The notes beneath the pieces are model-generated. The model saw only the letters and a program-made list of their open reading frames with translations, was not told where the DNA came from and did no database searches. Both the position numbers and the translations under genes were made by a program. A stretch of 64,000 nucleotides of DNA, taken from NCBI RefSeq assembly GCF_036884655.1, contig NC_088345.1, positions 18,385,001 to 18,449,000 of the forward strand. Reading direction: 5' to 3'. This stretch comes from Musa acuminata AAA Group. Its lineage: Eukaryota > Streptophyta > Magnoliopsida > Zingiberales > Musaceae. This document shows positions 38,601 through 64,000 of this stretch, in pieces. The stretch's first letter is position 1. Every line of letters begins with the position of its first letter.

Positions 38601-40007
38601 TTCTTCTCTTCCAGTTGCAGCTGCCATCGCCGCAGCCATAACCCCTTCTTCCCCTTATCTTCTTCCTCTCCTTCCTTTCTTCTTCTTTTCTTCTTCCTCG
38701 CCTTCTCTTCCTCTCCTTCTCTTCCAACTGCAATTGCCACCGCCGCAGCCGCAGCTCCTCCTTTCCCTTCTCTTCTTCTTCTCCTCTTCTTCTTCCCTCC
38801 TCCCCGGCGTCACACACACCCTCTCCTCTGTTTCCTCTGCAGGAAACAGAGGTATCACAACCTCTTCTCCTACTTCCTCTTCTTCTTCTCTTCCTCTTCT
38901 TCTTCTTCTCCTCTTCGAACGCCCCACACCTCTCCTCTGTTTCCACCTGCAGGAAACAGAGGTGCTGCAGCCCTAGCTGCTGCCACCTCTCGCTCCTCTC
39001 CCTCTTCCCTCTCTTTTCCCTCTTCTTCTCCTTCTTCCTTCTCCTACCTTTCTTCTTCTTCTCTTCTTCCTCACCTTCTCTTCCTCTCCTTCTCTTCCAG
39101 CCGCAGCTGCCACCATCGCACCCGCAGCTCCTCCTTTCCCTTCTCTTCTTCTCCTCTTCTTCTTCCCTCCTCCTCCCCGGCGTCACACACACCCTCTCCT
39201 CTGTTTCCTCTGCAGGAAATAGAGGTATCACAACCTCTTCTTCTTCTCTTCCTCTTCTTCTTCTTCTCCTCTTCGAACGCCCCACACCTCTCCTCTGTTT
39301 CCACCTACAGGAAACAGAGATGCTGCAGCTCTAGCTGCTGCCACCTCTCGCTCCTCTCCCACTTCTCTCTCTTTTTCTTCTTCTTCTATTCTTCTCTTCT
39401 CCCTCTTCTTCCTCCTCTCTTCTTTTCTCTCTTCTTCTTCTTTTCTTCTTCTCCTCTTCTTCCTTTCTCCTCCCCAATGCCCCACAGCTCCTCGCTGCAA
39501 CCCTTGCCGTAGCCACCTCCTCTTTTCTTCTTCTTCTTCTTCTTCTTCTTCTTCTACTACTACTTCTCTTCTTCTCCTCTTCTTCCCTTCTCCTCCCCGA
39601 CGCCCCACACATGAACTCCTATGTTTCCTCCTACACGAAACAGAGGTGCTGCAGCCCTAGCTGCTGCAGCTATCTCTCTTCCCTCTCCCTCTTCCCTCTC
39701 TTCTTCTTCTTCTTCTTTTCTTCTCTTCTCCCTCTTCTTCCTCTCTTCTTTTCCCTCTTCTTCTTCTTTTCTTCTCTTCTCCCTCTACTTCTCTTCTTCT
39801 TCTCCCCATGCCCCACAGCTCCTCTCTCTGTTTCGGGAACAGAGAACGTGGGAGGCGGTGGGATAAAACCAAAATTTTCGGTTTTCTTTATTTTTTTCTT
39901 TTTGCAACTTAACAGTTTAGTCCTTAAAATTTCTATATTTACATATAGGTCCTCTAATTTACATATAAATCCTTATTAATAAATTTTCAAAAGTGAGGGA
40001 TATTACA
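35686..40007. mobile_element. Solo LTR-like element 2 (4.32 kb) with expanded pyrimidine tract
   Basis: Starts TGTCACGCCCC and ends GGGATATTACA, flanked by a perfect 5-bp target duplication TATTA (35681-35685 and 40008-40012). It is collinear with element 1 for most of its length. It is about 1.6 kb longer, chiefly because of a CTT/TCC-rich tract at about 37920-39870. At 36360-36720 a unit of about 60 bp ('ggagcatatcaa', 'gaaatgtttcgg') is tandemly repeated. No retroviral coding domain is present. The long Ser/Leu- or Glu/Arg-rich frames over the tract are compositional artefacts. Confidence 0.8.
37920..39870. repeat. 1.9-kb polypyrimidine/polypurine tract with tandem blocks and hairpins
   Basis: The + strand is overwhelmingly C/T (CTT, TCC, CTC units), with interspersed GCAGCC-type words in the first half. 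The 38640-39000, 39000-39360 and 39360-39680 blocks are imperfect tandem copies. Each carries a perfect or near-perfect 11-bp inverted repeat (CCTCTGTTTCC...GGAAACAGAGG), for example at 38825-38852, 38934-38962 and 39198-39225. The homologous place in solo LTR 1 (about 30015-30062) has only a tract of roughly 50 bp, so this is an expansion. Confidence 0.85.
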
Positions 40008-41433
40008 TATTAAACAAAATGAGAAATAACGTGGCTCTGATACTAACTGTTAGGAACAAGTCGGCATTAAGAGGAGGGGGAGGGGTGAATTAGTGCAGCA
40101 GATAAAATCATCGTTTCGAAAAATTATCGTATGATAAAAATCAATTTTGTAGAAAACTGTTTCGTAAAGATATTAACTTAAAAGAGTATATAGGCGTAGT
40201 GAAAGCAATAAGGATGTAAGGTAGTTTGTAGTAAAGATAAATTGCAAGAATGGAAATGCAAACCAAGTTTTATAGTGGTTCGATCGTCGTGACCTACATT
40301 CACTCCGTTATTTCCTCTTCCGTCGAGGCCACTGACATCCACTAACGATCTTTCTTTAATGGGTGAAGATCAACTACCCTTACAACTCAATTCTCCTTTT
40401 AATAGGTTCAGGAGAGAACATTTACACTCCCTTTTTACAAAGCTTCCCTCACACTCTCTCTTAGAATGGTCTCTAAACTTTAAGAGGAGGGACTCTATAC
40501 TTTACAAGGGTTTTCAACTCTAGAAACACAGAGTTTTTATTCACTTTTCTTCCTACTCTATGCAGGAATAGCTAGGGTATTTATAGACCCCAAATGGCTT
40601 CAAAACTTGGAGCCAAAATTCAAATCCCCGAAATTTCGGGGTACGAGCGGTACCACTAGCTGCAGCTTGACACTGGGCGGTACCACCACCCATACTGGCG
40701 GTACCACCGCTTGATAGTATTGGAGACTGAGTCCAGACTAACGGTACCATCGCCTGACATAGTCTTGGAGATTGTGCCACGACGGTGTCACCTATTGGGT
40801 TACTGTTTCAACCTTTCATTGGGCCCAACATAGTCCATACATGGGCCCAACTGGTCCCTAATTGGGTTGGACCAATTCAAACCTAATTATGTGCTAACTA
40901 TGAAATTTAAGGCATACAATAAGCTAAATAAGTCTTAAGTCTAGGTTTCTTCTGGCAATCTTTTGATGATCTCTCGGCAATGTTCCAACGGACTCCCGAC
41001 AAGTTCATGGACTTCAAGACAATCTTTTTGGCGAGTTCTGACGAGCTTCTCTGGCAAGCTCCTGGACTTCTCGGTCAATTCCGATAGAACTTTTGACGAA
41101 TTTTTGGACTTTCGACGAACTCTCGAACTCCCAATGAAATCTCGTTCTTGACTCTGGGACTTCATTTTGCTTTATGCCTTAATCACTATCATAGTTAATC
41201 CTACACAAGTAAAATATACTTCGATCTAAACAATTATTACAACGCTTGAATCATATTGTCCGGCATGTCATTGGTTCATCGACGCTTCATCTGATTCTTC
41301 GGCGCATCGTCCTCTCTTACGACCTATTATCCAATCGGCCAGTTGACCTCCGCAACTCCAATTTTCTTGGTGTAATTTTTGCTCTTTTTGGCCCGATGTC
41401 CGAACCCATGGCTCGAAGACTTCCGTTGTCTAG
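40008..41433 (-). mobile_element. Start of gag, primer-binding site and 5' LTR of the - strand SIRE-like element
   Basis: Reading the - strand from the right, the LTR 41433-40048 is truncated at its own start. It ends at CCTAACA (TGTTAGG on the + strand) and is followed by the primer-binding site at 40045-40034 (TAGTATCAGAGC) and the first gag codons. It retains the 'ggtaccacc' words of the family. At 41433 the LTR is joined to an unrelated copia between its integrase and RT regions. Confidence 0.8.
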
Positions 41434-43970
41434 AAGATCTTCTCAACTAGGGTTCTGCGGGAAGTTGCTCTCCAACTTCTTCTTGCTCAACATGTCCTGT
41501 AGGTAGATCAACATCAGGCTCTACACTATCTTCCTACACATCTCCCCCATCACCCTGATATACTGGAGGAGTAAAATTGGAGTTGCGTTGGCTGGTGCCT
41601 TCCAACTTCTTCTGCAGAAGTATTGGCTGGTGCCTTTTTCTTTAAATCTTCAAAAGTTTGATCCTCTAAGAAGATTACGTCTCTGCTTCTAAACATCTTC
41701 CGCTTTTCTGGATCCCAAAGCCTATAACCAAAATAATCATGTGAGTAGCCAAGAAAAATACATTTTTTAGTCTTACCATCCAACTTGGACCTCTCATTAT
41801 CTGGAATATGTACAAATGCACGACAACCAAACACTCTCAAATGCTTGTAGAAAATATCTTTCCTTGACCATACATGCTCTACAACATCATCATCTAGGGC
41901 TTTACATGGTGATAAGTTGATCACATCACCTACAGTCCTCAAAGTCTCATCCCAAAACCTTTTGGGTAGCTTGGCCTATGAAAGCATATATCTGATCTTT
42001 TCCATGATGGTGTGGTTCATCTTCTTTGTAATTGCATTATGTTGAGGTGTACTAAGAACTGTCATCTCATGTTGGATCCCATGTGACCTACAATAATCAT
42101 TAAATAATCCTATATACTCACCACCATTATATGATCTTATGCATTTCAATTGTCTTTCTGTCTCCCTTTTAACCCTAGCATGAAACTATTTGAAGACATT
42201 AATAACTTGATCTTTGGTCTTCAAAGTATAGGCCCAAAATTTCCTGGAAAAATCATCTATAAAAGTGACAAAATAAAGTGCACCACTTATACCAAGAACA
42301 TCAACAGATCCACTAGGAGTTTTTGTCCTCAAAGGACCACATACATTTGTATAAACACGGTCTAAGACATGTATTTTTTTTAGATAAAGTAGGACTAGCA
42401 AATGAAACTCTATGTTGTTTACCAACCAAACAATCAATACAAGGGTTCAGATATATACCTCTGAGGTCTAGCAATACCTCTCTCTTGGAAAGAGATTGCA
42501 ACCCCTTCTCGCTCATGTGTCCCAATCGTCTATGCCACAACTTCATACTGAAGTCTTTTTCTGTAGCATTTAACTGCTCACCATAAGCTTTAGCCTGCAA
42601 CCTGTACAAAGTATGACATTTCTTTCCACTAGCTATAACAAGAGAACCCTTACTGGGCTTCCATTGCTCTCTATGAAATCTGCTATCATAGTCTTCATCA
42701 TCTAGCCTTCTAACTGAAATTAAATTCAGTCTCAAGTCAACTATATGCCTCACATCCTTAAGCACCAACATACAACCAAGGTTGGTCTTTAAATGGATAT
42801 CACCCATGCCTATGATGTCTGCTGTGCCATAGTTGCCCATCTTGACAATACCAAAATTTTCAGACCTGTATATAGCAAAAACTCCCTCCGTGGTGTAGTA
42901 TTATAAGAAGCACATGTGTCAATCACCCACTCAAAATCCTGACACACAAGAAAAAATATCATCAGAAGGAGACAAAATCAAATAATCACCACCCTATACT
43001 GTAGTTGTGATATTATCTTTTGACTCTATAGACTCCACTTCTTTTTCTTTTTCTTACTCTTCTTATGTTACTTACATTGGTTCTTGTAATGTCCTTTCTC
43101 ACCATAGTTATAGCTAACAATAACTTTTCTTGATCTTGACATGCTCCTACTTATGCGTGAACTGCTTCTAGACTTTGACCTTCCTCTGTTTTCTGAGATA
43201 AGTGCTTGTGAATTATTCTGAGATATTGTTGAACTCTTTCTTCTCAACTCCTCATTCAATAAACTGCTTATTACTTGACTCATAATGATAACACCATTTG
43301 GTGTAGAATTACTAAGGGAAACCACTAGTGTCTCCTAACTTGCTGATAATGAACTGAGAAGTAACAATGCCTGCAACTCATCATCAAGAGACATTTTCAT
43401 AGAGGATAACTGGTTAGTAATACTTTGCATTTCATTCAAATGCTCAGCAATAGAAGCACCCTCTCTATATTTTAGGTTCATGAGTTTTCTGATAAAAAAA
43501 GCTTTATTGCTAGTTGTTTTTCTTTCGTAGAGACTTTCCAACTTTTTCCAAAGAGAATATACAGAAATTTCAGTAGAAACATGGTGAAAGACACTATCAT
43601 CGAGCCATTGTCAAATAAATCTAATTGTTTTTTTATCTAACATCTTCCGCTCATCATTTGTCATAGTTATGGGTTTTGCACTATCCCCTTGTAAAGGTCC
43701 ATACAAATCTTTGCAATACAAGAGATCTTCTATTCTTGGTTTCCATATCATCCAATTGTTTTCATTTAAACTAATCATTTAAACTTATGATCCAATGGTT
43801 TTGCACTATCCCCTTGTAAAGGTCCATACAAATCTTTGCAATACAAGAGATCTTCTATTCTTGGTTTCCATATCATCCAATTGTTTTCATTTAAACTAAT
43901 CATACGAGAAACATTACTGACCTCAATGTTCAAATACAAAAATTAAATCACCAAAATCCTGCTCCGATAC
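41434..43970 (-). pseudogene. Third copia: gag-protease-integrase, truncated before RT
   Basis: On the - strand, gag starts near 43903 ('MISLNENNWMIWKPRI') and continues to a Ser/Arg-rich stretch and a zinc-knuckle remnant ('YNYGEKGHYKNQC', first Cys lost to Tyr) near 43070. Protease remnants are followed by the integrase pre-domain ('LWHRRLGHMSEKGLQ', about 42500) and the integrase core ('YFVTFIDDFSRK', about 42250). The typical copia segment 'RVFGCRAFVHIP' to 'FLGYSHDYFGYRLWDPEKRK' lies at 41820-41690. The frame reaches the 'LRRSSRQRK' linker that precedes RT and breaks at 41433. Stops and frame changes are frequent, so it is inactive. Confidence 0.85.
43672..43903. repeat. Tandem 107-bp duplication at the start of copia gag
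   Basis: 43672-43778 and 43797-43903 are nearly identical 107-bp units (both start GGTTTTGCACTATCC), separated by 18 bases. The duplicated piece encodes the first residues of gag, so the - strand frame begins twice. Near identity implies a recent event. Confidence 0.9.
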
Positions 43971-43974
43971 CAAT

Positions 43975-44567
43975 TGATGAGATATAATGCGGAATAACTT
44001 TTGTATATGAACAAATACTAGTAAGGCATGATATGCAGTGGAATTAAATGAAATCACAATCAAATATAACACTAAGATATACGTGGAAAACTTCTCCAAT
44101 GTGAAGGGTAAAAACCACGGGGCAAACTAGAGATAATCCATTAGGAGAATAATGAATATACATATTTCAATCTCTTGCCCTAAGCCCTAGCAACAATCAC
44201 AAGAGAATAACTGGGATACAAGGATCACATTACTATCCATAATATCTAAAACCTCCCCAAGTAATCACAACAAGAGTCTATTGTAGATTTGATCTAACAT
44301 GAGATGAGAACACTACTAGATGATTGAGAACAATCTCTCTACGTTGTCCTTGTTTTCTTCCCTTTCTTTCTCTTATTTTTCTACCTTTTTCTTCTCCTCT
44401 TTTCTACTACAAAGATCTCTAATATTACTGCTCTTGTTGCTGCTCTATTTATGGAGTTTTTGATAGCCACCACACCCCCCCTAATGTTAATTAGGGTTAG
44501 ATTAAGAGGAATGAGATATGAACTGATAAAGCTCACATTGGGTTGAATATGGGCTGTCAGCCCAACA
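43975..44567 (-). mobile_element. 5' LTR of the third copia
   Basis: Inferred from a primer-binding site directly inside it (TGGTATCGGAGC on the - strand, 43972-43961). On the + strand the ends are TGATGAGATA at 43975 and GCCCAACA at 44567, about 593 bp with TG/CA ends. The second LTR is not in the window because the element is truncated at 41433. Confidence 0.65.
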
Positions 44568-45084
44568 TTAACTATATAGTAAATATATGAGTGCTGTTCT
44601 TACATAAGCAATTATTTACAGAATATATATGTATGTATAAAAAAGAAAAATCAGCAGATTCTACACACGATACAGTGAATTTTGTTATGCATACATTTGA
44701 AACATTTGGACTCAAATCAATGATTTATTTTTCCTTGATCAAAACATTGAAACAGAACATGAGTGCTGTTTTCACTCTTATTTTCTGTTGACCCAATAAA
44801 AATATAATTGAATTTAAGATCGCGTGCATTTTATTTTTTGAAACATAGTCTAAGTAGGAGACATCAGCCCGGCCCGGCCCAATCTACTGCTACTTAGGGG
44901 ATTAACCCAGCTTGCCCGCGGCCAGGGATGACTTGATACAAGGGAAAGGCTAAAACCTAAAGACGAGGGAGAGAGACGACGGAGGCAACCCAAACCTCGT
45001 ACGATCCTAGCTTTACAATCAGCGACATTCGAATTCCATGTCACGAGCCGTGAGTTTGGAGATGCCGTATCTGAATGCATAGAG
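44568..45084 (+). promoter_or_regulatory. Promoter region of the J-protein gene
   Basis: The region between the copia LTR and the first exon becomes GC-rich after 44850. 'GGCCCAAT' near 44874-44881 reads on the other strand as ATTGGGCC, a site II-type (TGGGCC) motif common in plant housekeeping and organelle-protein gene promoters. No clear TATA box was seen. The role is inferred. Confidence 0.4.
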
Positions 45085-61458
<16,374 letters not shown>

Positions 61459-63528
61459 GGTGTCTACTAGACGAGTCAATTAGGACTAGTATTGGAAATT
61501 ATACAGAGAAATTTGATGACATTGCGAGTTCTACAAAAAAACATGCATTTGTTGATTTATCTGTTCGTTTTATGCGTTGTATTCCTTGAAAGATGGGTCT
61601 CATTTGTTACCGTCAGAATTCGATTGTCTGAATGCTGAAGGATTTAAAACCTTCAGCATTATAATACAACCTTGAGATCCATTTGCTGCAGCTATTAATT
61701 TCTGATTACTACCTTTGAAGGATGATCTGAAAATTTTGAATCCTCCAACTTTCATTATTTCTAGTGATTAAGCAATATATGTATATGTATATGTACATAT
61801 ACATAGGGGGAAGATTGCGTTTGTCAAACATTTCTTCTTCTTCAACCTTTTAATTCAATTTGTGGTTACACTGCTGTGATTAATAATAGGAATCATATGC
61901 TAAAGCATTAATGGGTTGTATAAAGCATCAAGCGAGGAACAAGCATGCTCACGTAGCTTAGGCTCTACCCATAACCTCATTCAATCGAAGATTTAGTACT
62001 AACTTCAAAAAGAAAATTACTTTAGATGATCTAAGTTGTCCCAAATACTAACTCTTATATAGGTTGGCTTAAGGCTTTAGTTAACTAGGTAAAATAGGAA
62101 GCAGATCTCTTATCTAATGAGATCTTAATATGAAATCCATATCATAAAAAAAAAGGGATTGATTTCAGCCAAACTAAATGGATATACTATTTTCACATCA
62201 ACTGTAGAAGAACTCAAAAATAAGAATCAATAAATATAATAAGTTCCTACTAATATGGGTCTGCATAAGGTCACAATATAGACAACTTTGACACATGCAA
62301 AGGACCAAAACAATTGTTTTTTTTAATTTGAAAAGGAACAATCTAACCACGAGATCAAGTTTCAATCTTACTGGGCTCAGACTTGTCTATCGTCAATGGT
62401 ACTTTTTAACTTTGCATCTCACCTGATACTCCTGTGGAAGGTCATTCGCCATCATTTTAATTCATCAAATATTTAACCAGGGATATACTTCTATCACATA
62501 AGTTGTATTGTTGCCTTTCCCTATTATATGTGTTAAAACTAAAAATTTCCCCCATTTAATTTAATCACAAACATCTACAACATCATGCCAAAATCCTGCT
62601 AGTCGATACTTGGGAATTTAAAGACTTAAGAAGTCAAACAAATATATTGAAGAATAAATATATAATAAGACCTAACTTATCAAAGTATGATGAGAAAACA
62701 CTAGTCAGTTTAAAAAAAAAAATACAATAAATGCTTTAAATTGGATCTTGGACAACTATGAGAACTTAGGTTCCAATCTACTATATGATAAAAATATTAA
62801 AATGATAAGAAATGCTTGGAGTACCATGAACAAACAAACACAACAGCCCTCAAATAAGTCAGAAAAGAAGAATCAAGTTTTAAGCAAGAAGATCTCATTC
62901 AGCTTATGGTCAATTATTATAAATTGACACAAAATTCACCGAACCAAAAGTGAGAGACATTCACATTCCTGTTTACTTGATAACTCATACGGAAAAAAAA
63001 AAAAACATTTCTGGCGCCTCATACTCAACCTGTGTTTCTGTTATTAACATATCACTCTAAACAATTCTGATGTGTACGTAAACTTTCAAAAACTAAAATT
63101 TTTTTTTGGCAAAAGGGTAAGAAAAAATAAAAAATGTCAATTGAGGTTTTAAACTTCCAGCCTTTGGCAAGTGAATCTGACACCACCACCACCAAACACA
63201 GGCCAATGTTTAAAGAGTAACTTTCAAAATATGATTATGCAGTTCCTCTTAGTGAACACAAATACTTTTGCACCTGCACTAGAAGAGAAAATCATCTTCA
63301 ACAGAAACCATATCATACTTATAATAGTCAAGAACTGGCAACCCTGAGAAAAGCTACCGATCATCTTTACAAGGAAAAGTTGACAGAGAAAAAGAATGAG
63401 TCATAAACTCATTCGATCTCCAGGACTGCAGTAACCATTGACTAGCAAAGCTTATCATTAGCTACTTCCTCGAATCAGCAAAGCTTACCATACTGATACT
63501 TCCATGGCTTCCTTCAAATAATCTTGCA
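61459..63528. other. Intergenic region between the J-protein and trihelix-like genes
   Basis: The first 200-300 bases are the J-protein 3' UTR; a hairpin-prone 'tgctgaaggatttaaaaccttcagca' type inverted repeat lies at about 61632-61658. The rest is AT-rich and contains no recognisable element. A palindromic 'atatgtatatg-acatatacat' segment lies near 61775-61804. The last few hundred bases (about 63150-63528) are probably the 3' UTR of the - strand gene. Confidence 0.5.
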
Positions 63529-64000
63529 TCACAGTGTTTTCCTTGAAGTAAGATCCAACTCCATTTCCTTCTGCCTTAATTCAAGGGATAGGCGTTCATT
63601 CTCAATCTTCATTCGTTCATTTTCCATTCTCATCATATTTAGTTCTCTGTCCTTCTTCTTACTAAACCTTTGCCACTTGTAGCGTTGTTTTTCGAGCTCC
63701 AGCATCTGAGCCTGAATATGCAATTTCTTCTCCTCAAGCTGAAGCGGATAATTAACCCAGTGCTGCTGTATCAGTGTTGATTTAGATCCTTCTGAAAATA
63801 CTTGGTTCATATCTAAGGTTAAGCCTTGAGGTTGAAGGCTTCTAGTAGAATTTTGTAAAGCAGATGTGTCACCAAAAACCGCTTCTTCATGGTTCACCCC
63901 ATGCCTCATCCTTTTTGGGAAGCATGATGCCACCATATTCCCGTGCACATTATGCTCGTCAGCATCACCTTCCTCGTCATCACCGTCAGCACTTTGATCA
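63529..64000 (-). CDS. C-terminal part of a probable trihelix-type transcription factor (partial)
   Basis: A single open frame enters from beyond the right edge and stops with TGA at 63531-63529; 156 codons are visible. An acidic segment (Asp/Glu-rich, first 15 residues) is followed by 'CFPKRMRHG'. A linker comes next, then a long Lys/Glu/Met/Leu-rich helix of about 70 residues with 'QLEEKKLHIQAQMLELEKQRYKWQ', 'FSKKKDREL' and 'ENERMKIENERLSLELRQKEME'. This arrangement of basic patch plus C-terminal coiled coil matches plant trihelix (GT-type) proteins, where the coiled coil mediates dimerisation. The DNA-binding domain would lie outside the window, so the family call is by similarity recalled from memory. 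The first in-window Met is probably not the start. Confidence 0.65.
   Translation of the reverse strand, partial: DQSADGDDEEGDADEHNVHGNMVASCFPKRMRHGVNHEEAVFGDTSALQNSTRSLQPQGLTLDMNQVFSEGSKSTLIQQHWVNYPLQLEEKKLHIQAQMLELEKQRYKWQRFSKKKDRELNMMRMENERMKIENERLSLELRQKEMELDLTSRKTL

Noticed and set aside
37925..39612. Several long frames (up to 238 codons) on both strands, Ser/Leu- or Glu/Arg-rich
   Set aside because: They lie wholly inside the pyrimidine-rich tract of a solo LTR. All frames are open because stop codons are rare in such sequence. No domain, splice or start context supports a gene.

Overview
This is a plant nuclear segment from a monocot, most likely banana or a close relative (Zingiberales, Musa-like). 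The evidence is a recognisable two-exon ASR (ABA/stress/ripening) gene with a His-rich N-terminus, spliced genes with GT-AG introns, a very AT-rich background, and abundant Ty1-copia and other LTR retroelements. The species is inferred from the ASR protein and repeat style, not proven.

Only four host genes can be supported. (1) An ASR gene, + strand, 10360-10989, one 75-bp intron. (2) A small acidic protein with an N-myristoylation-type start, - strand, 12512-13728, two exons, family not recognised. (3) A J-domain (DnaJ-type) protein, + strand, 45085-61458, modelled with seven exons; its introns hold several kilobases of transposon sequence. (4) The 3' end of a probable trihelix-type transcription factor, - strand, running off the right edge from 63529.

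The rest is mobile DNA and AT-rich intergenic sequence. 1-448 is an LTR end. 2261-9058 holds a SIRE-like LTR plus spacer, then a Tork-like copia arranged RT/RNaseH-LTR-gag-PR-INT around a single LTR. 13.8-19.3 kb is AT-rich with microsatellites. 19.68-41.43 kb is a nest of SIRE-like copia sequence: outer parts on the - strand, a + strand gag-only derivative in the middle. It is further split by a 4.57-kb non-autonomous LTR element (20284-24854) and two solo-LTR-like elements (27685-30408 and 35686-40007), each with a 5-bp target duplication. 41434-44567 is a third, truncated copia. Inside the J-protein gene, intron 4 contains a decayed hAT transposase, and intron 6 contains a Pack-MULE-like element (54418-60574, 9-bp target duplication). 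That element has captured part of a DUF3537-type membrane-protein gene and was later invaded by a second copy of the non-autonomous LTR element (55872-60435).

I see no operon, CRISPR array, defence island or metabolic cluster. The unusual content is structural: gene capture with terminal repeats reaching into the captured exon, a circularly permuted copia, a non-autonomous LTR family with 4-bp target duplications in both copies, and a solo LTR whose pyrimidine tract has grown to nearly 2 kb. Coordinates of splice sites and repeat ends were read by eye.
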